Source: Pomphorhynchus laevis | Taxonomy: Eukaryota; Acanthocephala; Palaeacanthocephala; Echinorhynchida; Pomphorhynchidae | Assembly (NCBI GenBank): GCA_012934845.2 | Contig: WNNJ02002252.1 | Location: 58,232 to 122,231, forward strand | DNA: 64,000 nt | Direction: 5' to 3' | The notes under the pieces: model-generated | Told to the model about the DNA's origin: nothing | The model's database searches: none | What the model saw: only the letters and a program-made list of their open reading frames with translations | Shown here: positions 41,262 to 52,532 of the stretch, piece by piece | Position numbering within the stretch: the first letter of the stretch is position 1 | How the letters are laid out: each line of letters opens with the position of its first letter | Program-made: the position numbers and the translations under genes

Positions 41262-44035
41262 AACGTAGCAAATGCGTGCCAGCGCACGCTTACATGACCA
41301 CAACAAAACAAAAATGTAAATAACGTGTCGAGAAGGTGTGAATAAGGAGGTGTTGAATGTGATAAAGGAGGGAGCGCGGCGGATGTCGAGAAAAAGTTGA
41401 TTCCAGGCGAGTGAGGCGGCGACGAGGAAGGATCATAGATCGTAGTTGTTGGAGTAATTGGGAACATGGAGTAAGATGGAATTACGGGAACTCAGCGATA
41501 GCGAGGTGGGGCGAGTGTCGTCTAAGAAAGGAAGGTTGATGAACGATGGGGAGCCGACAGCGATGAGACGAAAAGTTACGAGAATAAGGCGGAGTTTGAT
41601 GCGGATGTGGATGGTGGGCCAGGAGAGTTGGGCAAAATATGTGGATATGTAGTCAAAGCGAAGGAGACGAAAGAGCACTCGAACGGCGGTGTTGATTATT
41701 CGTTGTAGGGGTAGGATTATGGATTTTGGAGAATTGGCGAAAAGGCTAAGGCAGTAATCGATTTTAGGGAAGAGAAGCGATGAAAGGAGACATACAAGAA
41801 CGGAAGTCGATAAGGGGGCGGTTACGGCGAATGTCACGGAGAATTAAGTTAGACGAGCGGACCTTGTCACGGACAAAGGGTTTAAGGGAAAAGTGCACAT
41901 CGAAAAGGAGGCCTAAGAAAGTGATACTGTGGACTAAGTTGATGATCGATGAGGCAAAAGATACAGTGGGAAGAGATATGTTTGGTTTACGGGGGAGGAT
42001 CCACATTATTTCGGACTTGTCTGGGTTTAGAACGAGATGGAGATTGGAGAGAAGTTCGTATATAGAAGAAAGACAGTTGGATGCATAAATGCCGATATCG
42101 TGTATGCGATGTACGGGTGCATTATCATAGATGAGAATGTCATCGGCGTATTTCATGACGTTAAAGGAGTAAGGTTTGATAAACGGAGAGAGATCGCCAA
42201 GCAGAAGAGAGAAAAGCAAGGGACATAGGACAGAAATTTGTGGGACCTCGCAAAAGTCAGGGATGGGAGAAGAGGATGATGAATAAGAACAGACGCGAAA
42301 GAAACAGTCGGAAAGATATAAGGCAAACCATTCTACGGAGGAGGAAGAAAAGCCGTAATCATAACGAAAGCGAGAAAGGAGGACGGAGTGGTCGACAATG
42401 TCGTATGCGGAGGAGAGGTCGAGGGAGATGAGAACACTATATAGAGCCTTGTCTCGAGAAATGAGTAAGTCGTTGTAAACTTTCATGCAGGCGATTTCTG
42501 TGGAGTGATTAGAGCGGAAAGCACATTGGAAAGGGGGGTACAGATTGGATGAATAGAGATAAGCGTTAATCTGTATTTATATGAGGCGTTCTAAGAGCTT
42601 AGAAAGAGTAGGGAGTAGTGAAATGAGGCGATAGCTAGAATGAAGGGAGGGGTCAATCGATTGTTTCTTAAGGAGGGGACGAACGATTGCGGATTTCCAG
42701 TGTGAATGGAAGATACGACTGCCGATGGACAAGTTGAACAAGGTTGTGAGAAACGGATAAATCGATGAGCATATGGATTTTAATATGTGAGTATGAAGGG
42801 GATCGGTAGGTGAGGTTTTGCTGGGCAAGGACATGAGTACAGATGATACTTCGGTAGGTGAGACAGGGAGAAGATGAAAACGTTTTGGGAGGATGAGGCT
42901 AGGCGGGGCAGAGTAAGATAGGATGGAGACCGGGGTGTTAGAGAGCAACGTGGATACTTTGGTCTTGAGAAATGACGAATAATCATGGGATTGATGTTGC
43001 ACGGCGAAGAGGAGCGAGCAAGGATTGAGTTAAAAGTATGCCAGAGTTTTGGAGTTGAATGAAGTGATAATTTTATGCTGCCGGAAGGAGTTGCATTTGG
43101 CACGTAGTAGGTTGAGATGAGACCGGCGAAGAGCAAGATAGGAATTACAGAATGACGCAGTGATCGAGCGGAAATCACGTCTGAGAGAGCGGTGATAGAC
43201 TCGAAAAGCATGGCGGAGTCGACGCTTTGAGAGTAGGCATTTGATGTCAAACCATGGGCACGGTGCAAGCGACGGTGTGGGTGAGACTTGAAGGGCAAGA
43301 GAAGATCGAGAGTGGATGTAAGTTCAGAGTAGAAAAGAAAGACGAGATCGTGAGGAGATGAATATGTTATTGTAGGATAGGATAGAGACGATTTGAGTAA
43401 GGCAGAGCGGAGAAGGGAGAGGTCAAGATTTCTCTAAGAGCGACGTCGGATTGTAGGTGTGTGAGGAGGCGTGTGGTTGTGAGTGAGATCAATGGTGTCG
43501 AAAAAGTGATCGGATAGACAAGGATCCGAGATGGACAGTGAGGTGTATGCAGCAAAATGATCAGGGACAGCGATGATGTCGAGTGCCCCACCAAGGATAT
43601 GTGTGGGGGCAGTGGAGATTAGTTTGTAATTGTAGTTGGATAGAATGTTGATGAACCGGATGGAATTCGTGGAAGAGGGGCGGTCTAGGCGGATGTTGAA
43701 GTCGCCTAGAACGAGTGTAGGGATTGAGGACAAAGAACAAATGAGAAAGGAGGTCAGCGAGTTCGGTAAAAAATAAGGATGTAGGAGTTGATGAACCAGG
43801 ACGGTATACAATGACGAGATCTAGAGTGATCGGGTTAGAATAACCACAAGTGAGCAATTCAAAGGTGCAAGGTGTGAAAGGGGGATTGATTTTGCGAAGA
43901 GACGCGGGGTGACGCGCGAATTCTACGATGCCGCCATGATTAGAGAATTTAGAAGGATATAAACTGAGGGAGCGGGCGGATTTGACTAGGGAGCAACCTG
44001 CAGAGAGCAGACGGCGAATTTTGTTATCGCCAAAT
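41262..44035 (-). mobile_element. L2/CR1-like LINE, 5'-truncated, broken ORF2
   Basis: Reading from 44035 down: APE endonuclease (43434-43990: HGGIVEFARHPA-like start, VIVYRPGSSTPTSLFFTELA, LVLGDFNIRLDRPSS, GGALDIIAVPDHFAAYTSLS), a linker (42780-43298) and RT (41764-43002: HLLPVSPTEVSSVLMSLPSK, YRLISLLPTLSKLLERLI, LISLDLSSAYDIVDHSVLLS, VMKYADDILIYDNAP, LNPDKSEIMWILPRKPN). The C-terminal frame 41433-41837 ends LLHVPNYSNNYDL. The 3' stem-loop GCGTGCGCTGGCACGC and ATTTGCTACG tail end at 41262. Long frames survive, with a handful of frameshifts. The GC content stands out from the surroundings. Confidence 0.85.
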
Positions 44036-44039
44036 TAAT

Positions 44040-44570
44040 CTAAACCTTTATTTGACGCAATACTCAGGTCAAATATTGAATACGGTGTTCTGGCATCGTT
44101 TCTATGATCAAAGATGAAATCGAGGATTTGGAGAGGATTTTTCGAAGGTAAAAATTATGTCTGAAATTGTATCGACAAAATTATAGGGACTCTTCAATTC
44201 TTAATTTGCATAGTATCCGCGCTAGACTGTTATCATTATATATGACAGCAATGTGGCATATGGTCAGAAACCACGAGGGGCACTCCTCTAAATACATTAC
44301 ATTAAATGACAGACAGTCTTACAGTGGTCATTCTATGACACTAAAACCATTACCACATGGTCATTGCTCGAGGCTTACCAGACTATTACACATATCGATT
44401 AGATCATGGTATTGTCTCCCAGAATGAGTAGTGAGATCCGATATAAAGCTATTTAAGTTCAAAATTCAAGATTTTTATATTATGAACGAGAACTACCTAC
44501 GTTTCCCTCAAATTTATATTAATTTGAATTTTACAATTGGGCGGACAAAACAGCCATTATGGCTTACCTC
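44040..44570 (+). mobile_element. C-terminal fragment of another LINE reverse transcriptase
   Basis: Frame pieces read NIEYGVLASFL near 44070, then LYRQNYRDSSILNLHSIRAR, SGHSMTLKPLPHGHCSRLTR and LLHISIRSWYCLPE, then IKLFKFKIQDFYIMNENYLR. This is the post-RT tail pattern seen in Jockey/I-type LINEs. It is broken and truncated at the 5' side. Its 3' end lies only about 40 bp before the SRR1-like start codon. Confidence 0.6.
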
Positions 44571-44607
44571 TGTATAAATAATAATTTTAGAATTAACCAT
44601 TAATTCT

Positions 44608-45381
44608 ATGTATGTAACGCATAGTAATGTTGATGCACAAACTGAACAAAGACGTAAATGTCGTCATAGAAGGAAGCAGAGAAATTATAATGCTAAAGAG
44701 TCTCTACAATTAAGGTGTGATCATCATTTCAATTTAATGTTAGATAGTTCTTTCTGGAGAAACACGATTTACGATTTAAAAGGCATTTTTCACGAACTCG
44801 GCAACTTACCAGATGCGCTGATATGTGTAGGTCTCGGCAGCCCCAGCGCACAAATTGATTCAATTCATCAATTATGCCTTCTTAGATGCTTAATGTATGA
44901 ATTCACAAAAATTGCAAACGTCCAAATTTGGGATCCTGTTCTTGACAATGTTGATATCGAATTACTAACGGATTTAAAGATAACTGCGAAAGCGGAACCT
45001 TTTCCTCCTTTTGAAAAATCTCATACAATCATTGAAATTACCCCGTCAACAACACAAGCAGCCATCAGTGATGATAAAAACAAAATATACACACTACCAG
45101 AGCGAACATCTATTGTTTATATGCCACACTGCGTTCAATCCGTTCATGAAATAGTGTTGCGTTCCTTTTTTCGAGAAGATCAATCTAAAACTGATGATAA
45201 CCTTGTCGTCATAGGAAATAAATTATGTTCAATGACATTAAAAAGTGATCATCAATCGCCAAATGAACACAGAAGCATAAACATTCAAAGAACAATATCA
45301 CTAGTCAATTATTCTGCATTTCCAAATGCCTTCAAAGATCAATATATGCAATTAATTTACTCTGTTAAATGTAATAATTAA
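44608..45381 (+). CDS. SRR1-like protein (SRR1 domain), intronless
   Basis: 257 residues. The N-terminus is basic (QTEQRRKCRHRRKQRNYN). The SRR1 domain follows at about residues 60-190: DALICVGLGSPSAQIDSIHQ (the GLG-S signature), LCLLRCLMYEF, VQIWDPVLDNVDIELL (the YDP-like motif), SIVYMPHCVQSVHEIVLRSF (the MPHC motif) and LVVIGNKL. SRR1-like proteins are linked to circadian and light signalling in plants and to haem-related regulation in mammals; the molecular role is unclear. The frame has no break although it is surrounded by decayed LINEs, which suggests selection or a recent retrocopy. TTTTAG precedes it by about 25 bp, so an upstream exon cannot be excluded. Overlapping AATAAA signals (45410-45419) lie about 30 nt past the stop. 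Confidence 0.75.
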   Translation: MYVTHSNVDAQTEQRRKCRHRRKQRNYNAKESLQLRCDHHFNLMLDSSFWRNTIYDLKGIFHELGNLPDALICVGLGSPSAQIDSIHQLCLLRCLMYEFTKIANVQIWDPVLDNVDIELLTDLKITAKAEPFPPFEKSHTIIEITPSTTQAAISDDKNKIYTLPERTSIVYMPHCVQSVHEIVLRSFFREDQSKTDDNLVVIGNKLCSMTLKSDHQSPNEHRSINIQRTISLVNYSAFPNAFKDQYMQLIYSVKCNN

Positions 45382-45409
45382 AAACAGTCGTTGTATTCGC
45401 TTTTACATA

Positions 45410-45419
45410 AATAAATAAA
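45410..45419 (+). promoter_or_regulatory. Polyadenylation signals of the SRR1-like gene, inside LINE 3' sequence
   Basis: Two overlapping AATAAA hexamers occur about 30 nt after the SRR1-like stop. On the opposite strand they form the TTTATTTATTTA that ends the 3' UTR of the neighbouring LINE; the same sequence ends the related copy at about 35700-35735. The LINE tail may thus supply the polyadenylation signal. Confidence 0.5.
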
Positions 45420-45603
45420 GACTTTCTTAACTACACAAAAAAAGAAAAAGAAACATGCAATAAACCAGATTAGACACAACAATAGAAAGTCAGTAGCTCT
45501 TCAGTCTTCTAACTCTTTTCTTCTTCTATGGCCTCAGGTCCAGGGGATCTGAGCCCCCAACCGATCCAACACGCCGCCTTCCGACTGAACCACCCGGGGT
45601 CTT

Positions 45604-48021
45604 TCACCCCCGAAGAATCCAATCGGCGCGGACTATGCTGGGTAAACGAGAGACGAGGAGCTCAAGAAACCTTAGCCTTTGCTCTGGGGGACGTCCTCTT
45701 GAAAAGAAGACAAGTCCCGAGATAGCCCAGGTACCCCAAAGGCGCACCTGGGTTTTCCCTTTCAATAACAGATGCTGAGCCCGTTTCAGGGCCCACCTAG
45801 CTTTCTTCAGGATACGTTTGAGTCTATCCAGGTCAGCTTTCGCCGACCAGTTCACCGTAACAGTGAACCCCAGGTATTTTACTCGACTTGTGAAGGTGGG
45901 AAGTGGTTCAGAGGCAAATATGGAGGAGAGCGCAGAGAGTGCTAATCTCTTAAGTTTTTTCTTTGTAGCAGGTGTGCCATGAAAGACAACCACCTGCGAT
46001 TTAGCTGAGTTTAAAATAAGATTGGATATGGGTAACTGATCTTTTAATCTTAAAAAGAAACGGCTGATGTCAGAGACTACGTCTTTACACCTGTGTCCAG
46101 TGAACAGTGCTGTGGTGTCATCAGCGTACACCACAAGACGTTGTTCGCGTTTAAATATTTTGAATAGTTTAATAGAGGCAGCAAGATATAAGATAGGAGA
46201 AAGTAGGGATCCTTGAGGTACACCCGTAATAGGGTAGAACTGACGCGCATCAGGGTCGTCTTCATAGTAAAATCGCTTGGTAAACAACAGGATCTCCACT
46301 CTGTTCAAAATTCTCGCAGGCAACCCGAGGGACCTGAGAGAAGAGATCACAAAAGGAATGGAGATGCGGTCAAATGCAGCAGAAAAGTCAAGGAAAACAG
46401 CCACAACTAGACGATGGCTATTATCCCGACAAAACTGCTCCACCTCACCAACTGCTGAATGGACCGAGCGACCTTTGACGAACCCATGAAAACCTGGAGG
46501 GATCAAATTACGCCTACTTAAATGGTCGCGGATTTTACGCGCAAGCGCTTTTTCGTAAATCGACACGAGGGCATTTTGAATCGAAATGGGTCGCAGATCT
46601 TTAGGGCATGAGCAGGATTTTTTCTTAGGAATAAAAACACGCTTACTAATATTGATGCCTGCTACATCGGATGGGGAGGCTAAAAGCATTGTGACGGCCA
46701 CCTCCCTTCTCTGATCAGCTGTCAAAAGCTGACAGACCCGAGAGGAAAGTGGAACGACGGATTTGGAGATGCCCGGGAGTGGACCCCAGGAGTTAAGGAT
46801 ATCCGTAACAGATAGATCCCTACTCCTGAAGTTACACCAAGGCGGGATTGGTTGAGGTGATAGAGTGGCTCCATAGTTGTGTAGGGCCAGTGACTCCTCT
46901 AAAACTTTATCAAGGCCTACATTCCCTATCCAACGCAATGCTCTATCCTTCCAGCAAACAAACTTCTCCTTCTTGAAAATCTTCCAAAAGGAAGACTGAG
47001 AAGGATTAAGGCGAGCTATACTCGTCCTATCCCTACTCAGCTGGAACCTGTATCTAGTGCTCCAGTATTCATTCGAGAGAGCCTGTTTGGCGGAAGCAGA
47101 GAGATTAGGGAGGTTCAGTAATTTTGCTAGGACCTTGAGTTTTGTCGGAGTGGGATTGTATATACGACCTTTATAGGTAGTCGATAGAATCGCGGTAGCT
47201 TGCGAAAAGAGGTAGGTATTAAATTTGGTCAAACTCTCATTTCCTATTAAGGGAAAGAGTTGGATAGCCGCTTGAAAGAGGGCCACTCTGATCGGATCAA
47301 AGTGAAACCTCCTTCGAAGCAACATATCTTCCTCAATCCTCCAACGAATTAGGTCATGAGAGGTGGACAATTGCTGGCGCGACTGCTCCGTGCAGAAGGG
47401 TTTTAACAACCACCTCGAGTGAAGCAGTAAAATGTCGAGGATAGAATTTGTTGATGTGCAATGAAAGGTAGGTGACGGGGGTTTGTGAATAAGATAACCG
47501 TTCCTAGCTCTGCGAAGTGCTGCATTGATCCAACGACCAGTTCTGTCGTTGAAATCTCCAAGTAACATGTCATAACCGCTGTCAATAATGCTATCCAGAA
47601 GGTCACGGTTCTTGTGAATTTCCCCTGGACGGATGTAGACATTGGCTAGACTTATGCGTTTACCGTTCTTACTGAGTGAAACTACTAAACAAGAAAGGGC
47701 TGGACATGAGTAGTTTAATAGGAGGGAAGACCTTAAGGAGCACTTAACTAAGGTCAAGAGTCCTTGAGATGAAGAGGAGTGAGGTGGGGTTATGTACGGA
47801 GTATAGTGGGAACAAATATGCTTTGGGATAAATCGAGTAATGTCCTGGGGGAGACGGATAGACCGCGTCTCCTGAAGGACTATAACATCTGCATCTCTAC
47901 CAGATAGAAGTCTAAGGGCGGAAGCACCTCCCGAGTTCCACGCTTTTACGATTTGCTGTGTTGAGTTACCATTGTGTAACTTTTGCTGCTTGCAACAAAA
48001 TACAAAATTCCTATAAAACAA
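45604..48021 (-). CDS. LINE ORF2: APE endonuclease and reverse transcriptase, open
   Basis: 805 residues. Endonuclease: NGNSTQQIVKAWNSGG (18-32), VIVLQETRS with E51, VYIRPGE, MLLGDFNDRTGRW (152-164), SILDILLLH with D196 and the SHD triad (221-223). RT: RVFIPKKKSCSCPKDLRPIS (461-480), FHGFVKGRSVHSAVGEVEQF (511-530), FLDFSAAFDRI (543-553, motif A), GVPQGSLLSPILYL (600-613, motif B), VVYADDTTALF (630-640, YADD) and SRVKYLGFTV. The C-terminus ends RADWILRG without an RNase H domain. No stop or frameshift was seen, so this copy may be recently active. The first ATG at 48021 may not be the native start. Confidence 0.85.
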   Translation of the reverse strand: MFYRNFVFCCKQQKLHNGNSTQQIVKAWNSGGASALRLLSGRDADVIVLQETRSIRLPQDITRFIPKHICSHYTPYITPPHSSSSQGLLTLVKCSLRSSLLLNYSCPALSCLVVSLSKNGKRISLANVYIRPGEIHKNRDLLDSIIDSGYDMLLGDFNDRTGRWINAALRRARNGYLIHKPPSPTFHCTSTNSILDILLLHSRWLLKPFCTEQSRQQLSTSHDLIRWRIEEDMLLRRRFHFDPIRVALFQAAIQLFPLIGNESLTKFNTYLFSQATAILSTTYKGRIYNPTPTKLKVLAKLLNLPNLSASAKQALSNEYWSTRYRFQLSRDRTSIARLNPSQSSFWKIFKKEKFVCWKDRALRWIGNVGLDKVLEESLALHNYGATLSPQPIPPWCNFRSRDLSVTDILNSWGPLPGISKSVVPLSSRVCQLLTADQRREVAVTMLLASPSDVAGINISKRVFIPKKKSCSCPKDLRPISIQNALVSIYEKALARKIRDHLSRRNLIPPGFHGFVKGRSVHSAVGEVEQFCRDNSHRLVVAVFLDFSAAFDRISIPFVISSLRSLGLPARILNRVEILLFTKRFYYEDDPDARQFYPITGVPQGSLLSPILYLAASIKLFKIFKREQRLVVYADDTTALFTGHRCKDVVSDISRFFLRLKDQLPISNLILNSAKSQVVVFHGTPATKKKLKRLALSALSSIFASEPLPTFTSRVKYLGFTVTVNWSAKADLDRLKRILKKARWALKRAQHLLLKGKTQVRLWGTWAISGLVFFSRGRPPEQRLRFLELLVSRLPSIVRADWILRG

Positions 48022-48060
48022 TACTAATTCGTATGCTTTAACAGGTGCCTAAAAAATTGA

Positions 48061-48635
48061 ATTCTTGAATTTTTGAAATGAATTTTTGAATTCATCTAAA
48101 CAAATGAATTCAAACAAAGGTGGTTTCGATATTTAGTTCGATAAAGTATCTAACGAAAGCATAGAATTGCCACAAGTCAAACTGGTTAACCAGTCAAACT
48201 GGTTAAACTAATTCTTGATTAAAGCTACTTATACAATTGCCGAAGTTGATGCCAGCTAGGCATCGAAATATTTAATTAAATAAATTTTGCGATGGTTTTT
48301 GCCAGTTTTCTTCAAATTTATACGCTGGAGAAATCAAGCAACTCCGAGAATCTGTTGGATTAATTCTTATGCGCGGAATATCCATGAGTATTCGACTGCC
48401 CAATTCGAAACTCTATTATTCTGTTGAAAACAGTTTCAATCGCTAATTGACAAACACCTAATTTTCGTATTTCACACGAACAAAATAATAATTTTCGAAA
48501 AATCAAATTGTTGATTTTTATTGGACCTATTTGCTGGTAACCCCATTATTTTGTAATTTTGTATTATTTTAATTATTATTAAAAAATATTATTCCTTTAA
48601 AATACAAAAAAAAAGATATTATTAGATTGGCTGCG
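48061..48635. other. AT-rich DNA without a recognised gene
   Basis: No open frame of note. A GAATTCTTGAATTTTTGAAA-type imperfect repeat is seen near 48057-48110. Otherwise the sequence is plain up to the 20-bp tandem array. Confidence 0.45.
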
Positions 48636-48638
48636 AGC

Positions 48639-48893
48639 CGATCTGCAACTGATTGAATTGATCTGCAACTGATTAAATTGATCCGCAACTAATTGAATTG
48701 ATCTGCAACTGATTAAATTGATCCGCAACTGATTGAATAGATCTGCAACTGATTAAATTAATTTGCAACTGATTGAATCGATATTTAGCTGATTGAATTG
48801 ATCTGCAACTGATTGAATTGATATTTAACTGATTGAATTGATCTGCAACTGAATGAATTGATCAGCAACTGATTGAATTGACATCTGCAATGT
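48639..48893. repeat. Tandem array, 20-bp unit, about 12-13 copies
   Basis: The unit is GATTGAATTGATCTGCAACT with variants (GATCCG, GATATTTA, GATCAG) between copies. Period 20 is kept throughout. It ends just before the 5' side of the old L2-like copy that begins near 48.9 kb. A pair of about 22-bp repeats (ACTACTTTGAAAACCGACT at 48941 and 48965) follows. Confidence 0.9.
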
Positions 48894-51214
48894 AAGTAAT
48901 ATCATCTTACAATTTTTTTTATCCAGTCGGGAGTGAGTATACTACTTTGAAAACCGACTGATATACTACTTTGAAAACCGACTCACTGTTCGTCGACCTG
49001 CTGATGAAAGGTCATCAAATATGGCGAAAATAAATAAGTCAGGAGCCAAGAAGTGAGGCGCATGCTGACCAGCCATCAGTTTCTAATACTCATAACGCAG
49101 ACAAGCATATCACTAAATCGTGTCAAGATACCAGCAGTCGCTTGTTCTGCAATATCATTCCTGGTAAAAATCATATTCATTCGAAATACCCGGCTGGCCT
49201 AGAAAACACAATTTCCCGATATAATATCCAAGCGATTTCTGTCGATTACAGCATTGAGTCCGCCAACTTTCCTTTAGCGGAAAAAGAAAGTTGTCATTGT
49301 GCGCCTTCGACGTCAATATCTTAACTTTATATTTTCCTTTGTGAAATAATACGTAACGATCAGAACAGTACCTCAATGAATACTACAAAATATTTTACCA
49401 ATGATAAATCAAACTGCCTAAGCACAGCAACATCAAATCATGCATGCTCGTCCTCGGTTTCAAATACTAGCTCTTCTATGTGCCGTAATCCTCAAATCAT
49501 TTACCTCTAATGTTCCTTCATCCAATCGTATTTTCAAAACTTCATCAGAAGTAAGCGGTATTTTTTTGTCAATGCACTGGTTTAATTATTTCTATCCAAC
49601 TCGTACTCTTCTTTCATATGCAACCAGAATATTTAAGACTACTTCGGTCAATCATACAGATTCTTATCGTCAACGAAAACGATTCCCATCGCGTTAAAAG
49701 TGCAATTTCATATCGAATGTCGAAGTATCAGACTACTCTTCCGCTCAAAGCCGTCTCAATGCTGATGTCTCTGCGTTTCGATCTCTCCTTTCGATAATCT
49801 TACCAACTGATAATCCGTCTTTCTTCAATGAGATATCATCAATTTCTATACATCGTCTAACATAAAGCGTTTCTGATTCACACTCAAATCGTCCTCCATT
49901 ATTAAAGATTGTTCTCAGTGATCATACTTAAGCAACGTTGATCCTCTCCCGGTATTTTAAATTCATCGCATCATCATCAACTTGTCGCATCTTTTCTGTT
50001 CGATCCCCGTCTGAAATCACTGTTTTCCTTTACTCGTGAATAAAAACGTCTACGCGAAATAAAAGGATAATCTACTTTTACAATAAGAAATATAAATGGA
50101 AATTTTCGCGTTGTTCATAATCTTCCGAAAATTCGATGGTGACCAGTTTCTCCTTTACGTCCACTCTCTAGGCAATCCCGATTAGTGCTCGTATCGCATT
50201 AGTCTACTCAACATCCGTTCTATCCAAAATAAAACTAACTTTCTTCTCAGCAAATTTGCCCAACAATCGCTTGGCATCTGCTGAAAAACTGAATCTTGCA
50301 TACCAATTGTTATTATCTTGTTATCTGTCGTCTACGTTCAACAAGATCGTCTGCACGCTTTTCTGATAATGCGTTATCGACATCCACGTCAAATTACTGT
50401 GGGATTGTTGCCTTTGCCCGCGCTCTTTCGTCCCTCGTAAAAATTAATTGTTATCTCGCACCCGAATATTTTGAATTACTTATCTGTAGATCGTATTATT
50501 CTGTTCCCCTTGAACTCGCTATCATATATCATCCTGAATCTTCCCCCACTTTCTACTTACCGATTTTATTAACAAGCTTGTTCCCTCTCGAGTCTCGCCT
50601 ACCTTCAATCGACCAGGGAAATTTCTCAATCCTACTTTATTTCGATCTGATATTCTTGATTATGCTCCTTTGTCGCCTAACTCGCCTTCTCTTTTCGTCG
50701 ATTTTCTATCTCCTCTATTTGGCACTAAGCTCACAACAATTCTCGAATACGTATTACTTCGCCGATCACACATTCGTAAGCGTTCTCGAATCACACCATT
50801 GTTTGATTCTGACTGTGTAATTTCTAAGCGCTGCATGCTTCACGCTTTTCGCATATATCTCCGTTTCCTCAACAGAGATTCTACTTCTGTCTCCTCCGAG
50901 TATCGTAATGCCAACCTCAAAATTCGTAGTTCCTAATCCTCTCTCCTACGAAATAAGTGCACACTCTTATGGCATGATAAGCTCACTTATTCGGACCCAA
51001 AGTCTACTTGGCGCACTTTTAACTCACTTCTCTCAAGTTTTTCAACGCCTAGTAGCATCGATCCTAACTTGTTTTCTTCTTTTCAATCTAAATCTGCTAA
51101 CACGTTATAATCTATCACTTCAACTCTCCAATCATCGACTGCCTCAATACAATACTCTCTTTCTGAACTTTTCTATCTCCTTCCTGTTTCTCTTTCTCTA
51201 TTCCTTCTTTTGAT

Positions 51215-51390
51215 TCCTTCCTGGAATCAACTCCCTATCGACGTCCGCCGCGCCGCCTCCTTTATCACATTCAAACACCTCCTCCGTTCACACCTTCTCG
51301 ACACTGATTTACAGTTTTGTTTTGTTGTGGTCATGTAAGCGTGCGCTGGCACGCATTTGTCACGTTAAAATAAATCTTTTTTTTTCTCAT
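51215..51390 (+). mobile_element. Short L2-like 3' end nested in the old copy
   Basis: CCTGGAATCAACTCCCTATC through the stem-loop GCGTGCGCTGGCACGC to ACGTTAAAATAAATC interrupts the RT linker of the surrounding copy, which resumes at about 51405 (GAAGTTTCAAAAGTTCTCAT). The end is of the same type as the 41 kb and 27.7 kb copies. Confidence 0.75.
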
Positions 51391-51662
51391 GGAGAAGTTT
51401 CAAAAGTTCTCATTTCATTGCCTGACAAATCTTCTACTGCCGACCATCTTTCTATGTACTTACTTAGTCTTATTTTCCATTAGATATCTCCGTTTTTGAC
51501 AACCTTGTTCAACTCTTCTATCCGCAGCGACACTTTAACGTCAAACTGGAAATCTGTCATTGTTCGTCCACTTCTAAAAAAACACTCTCTCGACAGTTTA
51601 CTCCTGAGTTCATTTCGTCATATATCTCGTCTCTTAACCTTATCAAAACTCTTCAACGTATT

Positions 51663-52532
51663 GTGCTAAATCGAGTCAATACACATCTTCTATCGTCAAA
51701 TTTACGTCCCCCGTTTCAATCTGATTTTCGTTCTAATCATTCCAACGAACTAACGTGTCACAAAGTCTTTGGTGATTTTCTACAATCACGAGAGAAAAAA
51801 CTTTGTAGCGTCATAATGTTTCTTTACCTCTCATCTGTATCCGACATTATCAATCATTATATTCTTCTCTATCTGCTCCGTCATGACTATGGATTATCTA
51901 ATTCCGCTGTAGCCTGGCATTCCTCTTATTTATCCGACCATTCTTCCAGTGTCCATTCAGCTTCTTCTGTCTCTCAACTGTATTATATCTCACACGGTGT
52001 TCCTCAAGGCTCAGTATTAGGTCCCTTTAGTTTCTCCCTTCTTCTCGGTGATCTCACTACAATAACGAGAACACACAGTTTTAATGTAAGGCAATATGCT
52101 GATGACATTCTCATCAACTCTTATCTACGCTCCTCAAAAATCGATAATCTTGAATCCACTTCATCCACTTGCTTCACCCGTAACCCAGCACCTTTCTTCG
52201 CTTCACCTATCATTCAATCTCCAAAGTCCAAAATCATGTGGATAATTCCCTCTCACCTTATCATTACTCCACCTACCGTATATATCTACTCAACCATTCT
52301 TTCTGTCGTTAATGATATCGTATTCCTCGGTTTCCACTTTGACAATCATCTTTCTCTTAAGCCATTTGTTTCTGCTAAAGACCGCTCCTCGTTTCTGCTA
52401 CTACGTGATATTTGCCGTATTCGTAGGTTGATCAATTTTCGCTCCCGTCATTCCCTTTTATCGTCCCTTTTATTTTCACGAATCGATTATTGCCTTAGCC
52501 TGTCCTCAAACTCTCTCAAAACTACTTTCTAA
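51663..52532 (+). pseudogene. Reverse transcriptase fragment of the old L2-like LINE
   Basis: 289 residues open. Motif A is altered (MFLYLSSVSDIINHYILLYL instead of the LDLSSAFD pattern, so the catalytic Asp is lost). Motif B, HGVPQGSVLGPFSFSLLLGD, and motif C, RQYADDILIN, are intact. It is a relic that lacks the N-terminal fingers. Confidence 0.75.

Larger units (their letters stand above)
45405..48060 (-). mobile_element. APE-type LINE (I/Jockey superfamily, clade uncertain) with an intact ORF2
   Basis: The element carries the 805-residue ORF and a 3' UTR of about 200 bp with a GGGGGTGAAAGACCCCGGGT segment, ending in AAAGTCTTTATTTATTTATG. A second, 5'-truncated copy with the same UTR is at 35297-35735 on the other strand. 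The 5' end is close to the endonuclease start, so a separate ORF1 is not present here; the copy may be 5'-truncated. No convincing target duplication was found. Confidence 0.8.

Noticed and set aside
42037-42431. Plus-strand basic ORFs across the 41-44 kb region
   Set aside because: They are antisense shadows of the L2-like endonuclease and RT on the minus strand. The Arg-rich composition arises from the reverse complement of the LINE codons.
45390-45430. Target-site duplication around the 45.4-48.1 kb LINE
   Set aside because: TGCTTTAACA near 48045 and CGCTTTTACA near 45398 are only loosely alike; not good enough to define the ends.
48639-48893. CRISPR array
   Set aside because: The 20-bp units are directly adjacent with no unique spacers, and the DNA is from a eukaryotic nuclear genome.
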